This document shows, in pieces, positions 57,530 through 64,000 of a stretch of 64,000 nt of DNA (positions are counted from its first letter, which is position 1; the number at the start of each line of letters is the position of its first letter). A model generated the notes under the pieces. It searched no databases. It was not told the DNA's origin and saw only the letters and a list, made by a program, of their open reading frames with translations. The stretch lies in assembly GCA_963593905.1 (NCBI GenBank), contig CAVBBL010000002.1, forward strand, positions 62,001 to 126,000, written 5' to 3'. The DNA comes from CAG-791 sp963593905 (GTDB lineage Bacteria > Bacillota > Clostridia > Lachnospirales > Lachnospiraceae). A program made the position numbers and the translations under genes.

Positions 57530-59257
57530 ATGGAATATATTACATTTCTTATTTTTGTGGCAGTGGTTCTGCTGCTGATGACCATTCTGGGAAAAAGGGA
57601 TGAACACCGCAAAAAGCTGCGCTTTCGTCAAAAACTGGAAAAACAGTTCGGCAGTATGTCGGAGAAAGCGCTTTCTCTGGAGAGATATGCCCATATCGGC
57701 GGTTACTATGAAAAGCATAAAAGCAAGGGCGATATTGATGCCATCACCTGGAACGATCTGGAAATGGATCGGGTCTACAGTCAGATGGACACCTGCCAAA
57801 GCGCTGCGGGAGATGAATACCTCTATGCGCTGCTGCATGCTCCGGCGGGCTGCAGAAAAGAGGAGAAGCTCTCAGAAGAACAGCTGACATACCTGGCGGA
57901 GCACACCAGGGAAAGAGTACAGCTGCAGGAGATACTGGCACAGCTGGGCAATACAGGGAAGTACTCTCTGTATGATTATCTGGATTATCTGGAGCAATTG
58001 GGAGAGAGGAATCCTCGCAAACATCTGGCGGCGCTGCTGCTTCCCGTAATCTGCATAGCGGTGATGTTCGTCTCTGTGCCTGTGGGAACGGTGGCACTGG
58101 TATTGGTCCTTGCCTATAACCTTTACAGTTATTTTAATGAAAAAAGGCAGATCGAGCCCTATCTGATTTCCTTTGCATTTCTGCTTCGACTGATCAGGTG
58201 CGCCCGGACTATGGCAGAATCAGTCGCCTTTACCCGGTGTGAGGCATTTAGTGAAGAAAGGAAGGCTTTGCAGCATCTGACAGAAGGCTTTGCGCGATTC
58301 TGCAGAGGATCCGGCCTGCTTCTGAGCGGCAGTTACGGCGCAGGGGGCAGCCCTGCCGATCTGGCGATGGATTATGTGCGCATGCTGCTGCATTTAGACC
58401 TTCTTAAATTTGACAGCATGCTGGCAGAGGTAAAACAAAAGCGGCTTGAGATCGATGAACTGCTGACCGTTACAGGCAGAATCGATGCACAGATCGCTGT
58501 GGCCGGCTACAGACAGGCACTGCCATATTGGTCCTTACCGGTTATGGAGGAAAAAAGCAGTATGAATCATCCGGTATTCCATGCCGGAGAGCTGTATCAT
58601 CCTCTGATTTCAGAACCGGTGCCCAATTCACTGCATACGGAAAAATCTGTGCTGCTGACAGGGTCCAATGCCTCCGGCAAATCTACTTTTTTAAAGGCTG
58701 CGGCGCTGTGTGCACTCCTTTCTCAGACGATTCGCACAGCACCGGCGAAAAGCTATGAAGGAGCTTACTTTCGGATCTATTCCTCCATGGCGCTGCGGGA
58801 TAATCTGCAGGGCGGAGAGAGCTATTTCATAGTAGAGATCAAGTCACTCAAGCGCATTGTGGATGCGGTAGCAGGGGAGCCTTCCGGTACAGAGCAAGAA
58901 GAACATCCCCCGATTCTTTGCTTTATTGACGAAGTATTGCGGGGAACCAATACGGTAGAGCGCATTGCCGCTTCTGCCCAGATTCTGAAAAATCTTTCGG
59001 AAAAAGGAGCGCTTTGTTTCGCAGCCACTCATGATGTGGAACTGACCCATATGTTGGAAGAGTTCTACGAGAATTACCACTTTGAGGAGAGCTTTGAGGA
59101 TGGAGACATCACCTTCCCTTACAGGTTACTTAAGGGAAGAGCCCAATCCAGAAATGCTATCCGGCTGCTTTCTTCCATAGGATATGCGCCTGGTGTGGTG
59201 CAGCTGGCAGAGGAGAGTGCAGAGAGATTCTTAAATACCGGGGACTGGAGTTTGTAA
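57530..59257 (+). CDS. Membrane-anchored MutS-family ATPase
   Basis: 575 residues. An N-terminal helix (1-18) and two more membrane helices (about 168-205) are followed by a MutS core and ATPase: Walker A LTGSNASGKSTF, Walker B ILCFIDEVLRGTN, then FAATHDVELTHML. No mismatch-recognition or connector domains. Related membrane MutS paralogues occur in many Firmicutes and Bacteroidetes; their job is unknown. The start is 7 nt after the previous stop with little SD, suggesting coupled translation. Confidence 0.85.
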   Translation: MEYITFLIFVAVVLLLMTILGKRDEHRKKLRFRQKLEKQFGSMSEKALSLERYAHIGGYYEKHKSKGDIDAITWNDLEMDRVYSQMDTCQSAAGDEYLYALLHAPAGCRKEEKLSEEQLTYLAEHTRERVQLQEILAQLGNTGKYSLYDYLDYLEQLGERNPRKHLAALLLPVICIAVMFVSVPVGTVALVLVLAYNLYSYFNEKRQIEPYLISFAFLLRLIRCARTMAESVAFTRCEAFSEERKALQHLTEGFARFCRGSGLLLSGSYGAGGSPADLAMDYVRMLLHLDLLKFDSMLAEVKQKRLEIDELLTVTGRIDAQIAVAGYRQALPYWSLPVMEEKSSMNHPVFHAGELYHPLISEPVPNSLHTEKSVLLTGSNASGKSTFLKAAALCALLSQTIRTAPAKSYEGAYFRIYSSMALRDNLQGGESYFIVEIKSLKRIVDAVAGEPSGTEQEEHPPILCFIDEVLRGTNTVERIAASAQILKNLSEKGALCFAATHDVELTHMLEEFYENYHFEESFEDGDITFPYRLLKGRAQSRNAIRLLSSIGYAPGVVQLAEESAERFLNTGDWSL

Positions 59258-59283
59258 TAAAAGAGGAAGAGAGGGCCTTGCGG

Positions 59284-59745
59284 ATGATGAAGGTTACAAT
59301 CTATACAGATGGGGCGGCCAGAGGTAATCCGGATGGCCCCGGCGGATACGGCACCATTTTGCAGTATGTGGATCCTAAGGGTGTTTTGCATGAAAGAGAG
59401 TACGCAGAAGGATTTCCCAAGACCACGAATAACAGAATGGAACTTATGGCTGCCATCATAGGTCTGGAGGCGCTTAAAAAGCCTTGCCAGGTGGAACTTT
59501 ACTCGGATTCTCAATATCTGATCAATGCATTTAATAAGAATTGGATCCAGGGGTGGCAGAAGAAAGGATGGAAGACAGCTTCCGGCGGACCGGTGAAAAA
59601 CCAGGAACTGTGGGAACGGTTGCTGAAGGCTATGGAGATGCACGAGGTGCATTTTCATTGGGTCAAGGGCCATGACGGTCATCCCGAAAATGAGCGTTGT
59701 GATAAACTGGCCACTACCGCAGCAGATGCCCTGAAGGAACGATAA
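59284..59745 (+). CDS. rnhA: Ribonuclease HI
   Basis: 153 residues. Degrades RNA in RNA-DNA hybrids. Catalytic carboxylates are in IYTDGAARGNPDG, NRMELMAAI, LYSDSQYL and NERCDKLA, as in E. coli RNase HI; the basic handle (KNWIQGWQKKGWKTA) is present. AGGG lies 8 nt before ATG 59284; a TTG six bases upstream is less likely. dut starts 25 nt later. Confidence 0.94.
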   Translation: MMKVTIYTDGAARGNPDGPGGYGTILQYVDPKGVLHEREYAEGFPKTTNNRMELMAAIIGLEALKKPCQVELYSDSQYLINAFNKNWIQGWQKKGWKTASGGPVKNQELWERLLKAMEMHEVHFHWVKGHDGHPENERCDKLATTAADALKER

Positions 59746-59770
59746 AGAGAATGCAGCATAAGAGGTGAAT

Positions 59771-60205
59771 ATGGAAACGATACAGATTAAATATTTCAGC
59801 AAAGATATCGAAAAGCTTCATGCTATTGCAGGAAAATCAGATTGGATCGACCTGCGCAGTGCGGAAAAGGTGGAACTGAAAAAAGGAGAATTCCGTCTGA
59901 TTCGTCTGGGAGTGGGGATGAAACTGCCGGAGGGTTATGAGGCCCACGTGGTGCCCCGCAGCTCCACCTACAAGAATTTCGGCTTGCTGCAGACCAATCA
60001 TATGGGTGTGATCGATAATTCCTACAGCGGAGACAATGATGAGTGGAAATTCCCGGCACTGGCTGTGCGAGATACCCAAATTGAGATAGGAGACAGAATC
60101 TGTCAGTTCCGCATTATGAAAAGTCAGCCCCAGCTGTGCTTTGAAGAGGTGGAGCATCTGGATGACACAGACAGAGGCGGATTTGGCAGTACAGGGAAAA
60201 ATTAG
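59771..60205 (+). CDS. dut: Deoxyuridine 5'-triphosphate nucleotidohydrolase (dUTPase)
   Basis: 144 residues. Hydrolyses dUTP to dUMP and pyrophosphate. The five-motif trimeric dUTPase pattern is seen: WIDLRSAEKVEL, VVPRSSTYKNFGLLQTNHMG, IDNSYSGDNDEW, GDRICQFRI and DRGGFGSTG at the C-terminus. AGAGG lies 5 nt before the ATG. It ends in a region of AAGCAA-type repeats. Confidence 0.92.
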   Translation: METIQIKYFSKDIEKLHAIAGKSDWIDLRSAEKVELKKGEFRLIRLGVGMKLPEGYEAHVVPRSSTYKNFGLLQTNHMGVIDNSYSGDNDEWKFPALAVRDTQIEIGDRICQFRIMKSQPQLCFEEVEHLDDTDRGGFGSTGKN

Positions 60206-60376
60206 TGCAATAAAGCAAGAGAAAGCAAGACAAAAATAGATAAAGCAAAGTAAGATAAAGCAAAGCATGATGAAGCAAGGCGAAGATAGATAAAGCAAAG
60301 ATTAATAAAGCAAGATAAAAACAGGCAAAGAAAACAAAGCGAGAAAATAAAGCAATAAAATTAAAAGCAATAAATT
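60206..60376 (+). repeat. Degenerate AAGCAAGATAAA-type repeat after dut stop
   Basis: Units such as ATAAAGCAAAG, ATAAAGCAAGA and GAAGCAAGGCG repeat about 14 times over 170 bp, on the coding side right after the stop. Confidence 0.85.
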
Positions 60377-60430
60377 AAAAGCAGGAAGGCGTACAATTCT
60401 GAAAAAATGCACATCTTCCTGCTTTTTTTA
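60377..60430. terminator. Terminator of the rnhA-dut transcript
   Basis: AAAAGCAGGAAG and CTTCCTGC plus seven T, loop of 26 nt. The A-run gives some function on the minus strand. Bases 60431-60642 show no gene. Confidence 0.7.
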
Positions 60431-60642
60431 TTTTTCTATTTTTTTATTCTTTGATACCAGGGTCAAAACATGAGTAAGCAGCTATTTTGTAGAAAAAAGA
60501 GCACATTACAAATGCATGCGGATTGCAGGATGTTGTGTCCCAGTGGAGACTTTTGCACCGACCGAAGGGCAGCATAAACGAAAGTCACAGAGCAATCCGG
60601 GTATCAATAGGATTCCCTAGAGCCTTTGGAAAATCTGGAAAT

Positions 60643-62064
60643 TTACAACTTCTCGCCCTTATGCTTCTGGAAGAAGTCCTTTGTCTCCTTTGCCACGATG
60701 CCGCTTAATACGAACAGGGCAATCATGTTCGGGATTGCCATCAGGCCGTTAAAGATATCGGCGATGGTCCATACCGCGCTGACTGTCATGTAAGGACCGA
60801 TGAAGACAGCCAGAATATAGAGCCAGCGGTAGATCATGACATGTTTCATGTTGCCGCCGCTTAAATATTCCAGGCATCGCTCACTGTAGTAGTCCCATCC
60901 CAGAATAGTGGTGAAGGCGAAGAATACCAGACACAGCATCAGGATAAAGGCGGAGAACTGCTCCGGGAAGGGAAGTCCCTTCTGGAAGGCATAGGTGGTG
61001 ACCTGAACGCCCTCTAATCCCTCTACCTGCCATGCACCTGTCAGAACGATGGAAAGACCGGTGAGTGTGCAGATGATGATGGTGTCGATAAAAGTACCGG
61101 TCATGCAGACAAGGCCCTGGCGTACAGGCTCCTTGGTCTGTGCAGCGGCAGCGGCAATAGGCGCACTTCCTAAGCCTGCCTCATTGGAGAAGATACCCCT
61201 GGCCACACCCTTTTGCATGGCGACGAACATGCTGCCTACGGCGCCGCCGGTAATGGCCCTGGGAGAGAAAGCGGCCTCTACAATAGTGCAGATCGCACTG
61301 GGGACAGCAGTGATATTGCAGATGATCAGTATGATGGCAAATACGAAGTACAGGATAGCCATGAAAGGAACGATGACCTGGCTGACACTGGCAATTCGCT
61401 TTACACCGCCGATCAGTACAGCTGCGACGCAGATAGAGAGCAGCAAGGAGGCTACCACCACTGACCAGGAATATTCACCCAGGAACGGCAGGATCTTCAC
61501 GGTATGCACGTTATTGGGATCAAAGAACCCGTTGATGGCACTGGAAATACCATTGACCTGACTGAAGGTACCGATGCCGAAAAGACCTACGCAGACACCG
61601 AAGAAAGCAAAGAGCTTGGCAAGCCATTTCCAACGCTTTCCCATGCCTAATTCAATGTAATAGAAGGGACCGCCCAGACTGTGTCCGTCAGGTGCCACAG
61701 TGCGGTATTTAACTGCCAGAAGACCTTCAGAATACTTGGTGGCCATGCCCAGGAAGGCAGCCACGATCATCCAGAACAGGGCACCGGGACCGCCGGCACA
61801 GACAGCAGTGGCTACACCTACGATATTGCCGGTACCGATGGTGGCACTTAAGGCGGTGCAAAGAGCGGCAAAGCTGGTAATCTCTCCCTCACCGTCTTCT
61901 TCATTCTTGATCATCCACTTTAAGGCCAGCGGGAGCTTTCGTACCTGCAAAAGGCCGAGACGTACTGTCAGAAGCAGTCCGCCTGCCATGATCAGCACCA
62001 TCAAGGGAATGCCCCAGACAAGGTCGTCTACGGTTCCCAGAAAACTGTTGATTGAATTCCACAT
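60643..62064 (-). CDS. alsT: Alanine/glycine:cation symporter (AGCS family)
   Basis: 473 residues, about 11 membrane helices. SINSFLGTVDDLVWGIPLM opens it; LSATIGTGNIVGVATAVCAGGPGALFWM and FSNEAGLGSAPIAAAAA are the AGCS signatures. Imports glycine or alanine with Na+. GAGGGG precedes the ATG on the minus strand. The upstream leader is a tandem glycine riboswitch, so glycine is the likely substrate and regulatory cue. Confidence 0.94.
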   Translation of the reverse strand: MWNSINSFLGTVDDLVWGIPLMVLIMAGGLLLTVRLGLLQVRKLPLALKWMIKNEEDGEGEITSFAALCTALSATIGTGNIVGVATAVCAGGPGALFWMIVAAFLGMATKYSEGLLAVKYRTVAPDGHSLGGPFYYIELGMGKRWKWLAKLFAFFGVCVGLFGIGTFSQVNGISSAINGFFDPNNVHTVKILPFLGEYSWSVVVASLLLSICVAAVLIGGVKRIASVSQVIVPFMAILYFVFAIILIICNITAVPSAICTIVEAAFSPRAITGGAVGSMFVAMQKGVARGIFSNEAGLGSAPIAAAAAQTKEPVRQGLVCMTGTFIDTIIICTLTGLSIVLTGAWQVEGLEGVQVTTYAFQKGLPFPEQFSAFILMLCLVFFAFTTILGWDYYSERCLEYLSGGNMKHVMIYRWLYILAVFIGPYMTVSAVWTIADIFNGLMAIPNMIALFVLSGIVAKETKDFFQKHKGEKL

Positions 62065-62171
62065 TTTGTTTTTCCCCTCTCGATGTGATGAAATAATGAG
62101 AGAGCGTTCCCGAAATGAATCGATGATATCTGGATTTGGAATGTGTACAGATTTGTTGCTTATTGCTAAAA

Positions 62172-62400
62172 CAGCTTCTCTGTCCTTTTACCTGAGAGAT
62201 TTCATGCCCACCGCAAAGATGTGCATGTTGCCCCTTCGGCCCCCGGCGCTGCCGGGCGTCTCCAGAGAGTCGATCTGTTTACAGTTTCACCGCTTTGGCG
62301 GCACCTGAGAGTGTTACTCCTTCGGCAGAGTGTCAGTCCGGAGAGGAACGCGATGTGCGCAGTGGGTGTCTCCGGAGCTTTGATCATTTTCCTGCAAACT
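62172..62400 (-). ncRNA. Tandem glycine riboswitch
   Basis: Read on the minus strand. Aptamer 1 (about 62400-62295) has CTCCGGAGACACC, CTGCCGAAGGAGT and CTCTCAGG. Aptamer 2 (about 62275-62172) has GACTCTCTGGAGACG, GCCGAAGGGGCAAC and CTCTCAGGTAAAAGGACAGAG near its 3' end. The short linker and order are classical. The gene start lies about 110 nt beyond. Confidence 0.95.
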
Positions 62401-62428
62401 TCGTCTCGAAAATAGCTCTATGGGCGAT

Positions 62429-62457
62429 ACTATAGCGTGAAATGGTTTATTTTTCAA
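62429..62457 (-). promoter_or_regulatory. Promoter of the riboswitch-alsT transcript
   Basis: On the minus strand TTGAAA (62457-62452), a 17-nt spacer, TATAGT (62434-62429). Confidence 0.82.
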
Positions 62458-62547
62458 GATGCAGTTACAAATTCTGCTTATAGTTTTACACAGTGGTCAG
62501 AAGTGTAACTGATGATGTGCTGCATCAAACGTGGCGGTGCTCGGTCG

Positions 62548-62848
62548 TACATCGGTATGACAGTGGTTAGTGACACCCGGTCATGCCCCGGAGCGCGGCA
62601 GATGTCTCGCACCATGCACTTTGCACCGTTTTGCTATGGTTTGCCTCTTGCCTGCGGATGGCCGGCCCTTAACTCGCATCCCCGCCTGATGCGGGGATGC
62701 TCAGACAGGCGGGCCTATCATGCGCGCTCTGAAAGCGCGCATGATACCCTCCTCCGGCTTCGATGCAAACCAAGCAAAACTGGCGCGCAGTGCAGAGGAT
62801 GCGAGACATCTGCCACGCCCCGGGGCATTAGTGCATAGAGACGATGTA
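62548..62848 (-). ncRNA. Large structured inverted repeat, putative ncRNA or palindromic element
   Basis: Arms 62584-62644 and 62765-62827 are near reverse complements. Inside are perfect hairpins at 62676-62700 (10 bp) and 62717-62745 (12 bp). TACATCG/CGATGTA extends the outer helix. Three arm differences (at about 62592, 62596 and 62612) are mismatches on + but G-U pairs on -, so minus-strand transcription is suggested. I recognise no known RNA class. Confidence 0.6.
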
Positions 62849-63406
62849 AGTGTTGTGTGACCCGTACTCTATAATGGTCGACGGTAAGTAGTTAGTACAA
62901 GTAGATTTGTAGGTATGTACACAGGGCTGTGTCAGCGCAGATGCATGTGAGCATATGCCTTGGGAGAATGTGACATAATGGATATCAGTTGAAACGACAA
63001 GGAAAATAAAAATTAGTGCTTTTATAGGAGTGACTTGTAAATTGTCTGAAAATAATACATTATAGTGAATAACATATCACTGTTTTTCGTAACAGTCACC
63101 GGCAATGAAAACATGTCTGTTTTACTCGAAGCAATCATCATGTCTCAAGAGGGCATGACGGTCAGCACTCTCCGTTCCTTCAGGGAACTGCATCGTGATC
63201 ATACAGCAGGAACACAGATGTTCTGGATTGTGCCCTCTTTACCTGTCGCCGCTATTTCATCGGTTCTGTCAATTATGCCATTTCCCTCCCCAGGTCTATG
63301 CAAACTGACTTTGATTTGATACAATTATCCTGTCTGTTTGGCGACTGCACTCTGTGCAGGAAGGCATCGCCTTACAGTAATGCTTTTAGGAGAAAGGAGC
63401 ATCATC
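62849..63406. other. Intergenic region before asp23
   Basis: A + strand ORF at 63065-63319 starts with GTG, has no SD and resembles nothing I know, so it is not called. TACAAT at 63320-63325 may be the asp23 -10, with a weak -35. The rest shows no gene. Confidence 0.4.
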
Positions 63407-63799
63407 ATGGCTACTGAGCAGGATAAGAAGAGCAAAACATATAATGTAGAGTCAACAGCACAGATCGGCACCGTAAAGATCGCCGATGACGTGGTGGGAA
63501 TGATCGCCATCTATGCAGCAATGGAAGTGGAGGGCGTCTCCTCCATGGCCGGCAGCATGACTACGGAGCTGTTGGATATGGCAGGCATCAAGAGTCAGAA
63601 TAAGGGCGTCAAAGTAGAGGTGGAAGATGGTAAAGTCAGAGTGGCACTTTCTCTGATTATGGCCTATGGATACAATATTCCGGCTACCAGCTCCAAGGTA
63701 CAAAATAAGGTCAAGTCAACTATTGAGAGTATGACAGGACTGCGTGTCACCGATGTCAATATCCGCATTGCAGGAATCAACGTAGCAAAGGACAAATAA
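63407..63799 (+). CDS. Asp23/Gls24 family envelope stress protein
   Basis: 130 residues. GTVKIADDVVGMIAIYAAMEVEGVSSM and the alternating MTGLRVTDVNIRIAGI strand define the Asp23/Gls24 (DUF322) fold. These proteins are linked to envelope homeostasis in Firmicutes. AAAGGAG lies 7 nt before ATG 63407; an in-frame upstream extension lacks an SD. nusB begins 6 nt after the stop, the usual clostridial order. Confidence 0.92.
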   Translation: MATEQDKKSKTYNVESTAQIGTVKIADDVVGMIAIYAAMEVEGVSSMAGSMTTELLDMAGIKSQNKGVKVEVEDGKVRVALSLIMAYGYNIPATSSKVQNKVKSTIESMTGLRVTDVNIRIAGINVAKDK

Positions 63800-63805
63800 G
63801 CACCC

Positions 63806-64000
63806 ATGAAGAGAAGTCTTTTACGAGAACAGGTATTTAAGCTCTTATTCCGTCTGGATTTTGTAGGACAGGAAGAAATGTCCGAGCAGGAGGAGCTTTT
63901 TTTTGAGGACAGGGGAGTGACCATTGCGCCCCGTGACCGCGAACTGATTTTAAGACAGTATCGCGGCATCAGAGAGCATCTGGAAGAAATCGATGCGATT
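63806..64000 (+). CDS. nusB: Transcription antitermination factor NusB, N-terminal part (cut by window edge)
   Basis: 65 codons are visible from ATG 63806. RSLLREQVFKLLFRLDF is the first NusB helix region, and DRELILRQYRGIREHLEEID the next. NusB binds boxA RNA with NusE in rRNA antitermination. Spacing from asp23 is 6 nt; no clear SD except within the asp23 end. Confidence 0.88.
   Translation, partial: MKRSLLREQVFKLLFRLDFVGQEEMSEQEELFFEDRGVTIAPRDRELILRQYRGIREHLEEIDAI

Noticed and set aside
62584..62827. SRP RNA, 6S RNA, tmRNA or RNase P RNA as explanation for the inverted repeat
   Set aside because: The SRP GGAAG-type tip, tmRNA tag and TTCGA arm, and RNase P core sequences are not seen; the long nearly continuous stem does not fit 6S.
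63065..63319. 84-residue + strand ORF in the gap before asp23
   Set aside because: GTG start with no Shine-Dalgarno, no recognisable motif and no neighbour support.

Overview
The window looks like chromosomal DNA of a low-GC Gram-positive clostridium of the Lachnospiraceae type, though I cannot name a genus. The evidence is gene content and order: rny; yicC-remA-gmk-rpoZ-rimO-pgsA-cinA; tig-clpP-clpX-engB; asp23-nusB; a PPi-type phosphofructokinase; glycogen synthase; rqcH; and an alanine/glycine symporter behind a tandem glycine riboswitch. Most genes lie on the + strand. Four minus-strand stretches hold a lipoprotein, a CYTH/CBS/DJ-1 trio and the symporter with its riboswitch. I saw no rRNA, tRNA, CRISPR array, prophage or intact insertion sequence.

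Layout. 1-372 is the 3' end of rny. 818-7261 is a polyamine-flavoured block: putrescine aminotransferase, NhaC-type antiporter, amidohydrolase, a cytidylate-kinase-like protein and N-carbamoylputrescine amidase. 7496-10337 holds a MarR regulator with a palindromic operator over its promoter, a YczE-type membrane protein, and a convergent lipoprotein. 10629-13210 is a sensor kinase/response regulator pair. 13353-20691 carries a NUDIX hydrolase, a truncated XerD-like recombinase, DAHP synthase, glycogen synthase, a MurJ/SpoVB-type flippase and PFK. 20830-37548 is housekeeping: rqcH, yicC through cinA, gtrA plus a glycosyltransferase, thiamine pyrophosphokinase, gpmI, tig, clpP, clpX, engB. 37568-44581 has membrane proteins and a MarR-controlled heterodimeric ABC exporter. 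44823-50725 has malQ with a coupled leader ORF, the minus-strand trio, an acidic hypothetical protein and uraA. 51038-54648 is a GntR-ABC operon. 54983-60205 has purine salvage (punA, an adenosine/SAH-deaminase-like amidohydrolase), a membrane MutS-like ATPase, rnhA and dut. 60643-62457 is the symporter and riboswitch, followed by a large structured inverted repeat and then asp23-nusB.

The most unusual thing here is a family of modular intergenic elements, at about 17 loci, each placed immediately 5' of a + strand start codon. A full copy is four successive hairpins, called A, B, C and D below. It ends in a Shine-Dalgarno sequence that serves the next gene. Stem sequences vary between loci while pairing is kept. 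Some loci carry A-B-C between two near-identical copies of their own D plus Shine-Dalgarno segment. One element coincides with the truncated end of the XerD-like gene. The architecture recalls pneumococcal BOX elements, but the sequences are not any family I can name.

A second genome habit is degenerate short tandem repeats just after stop codons (nhaC-like gene, pfk, clpX, Tim44-like gene, uraA, ABC permease, dut). In uraA the repeat plainly copies the last codons and the stop. A third is a roughly 300-nt inverted-repeat structure at 62548-62848, whose arm differences become G-U pairs only on the minus strand, suggesting a minus-strand structured RNA.
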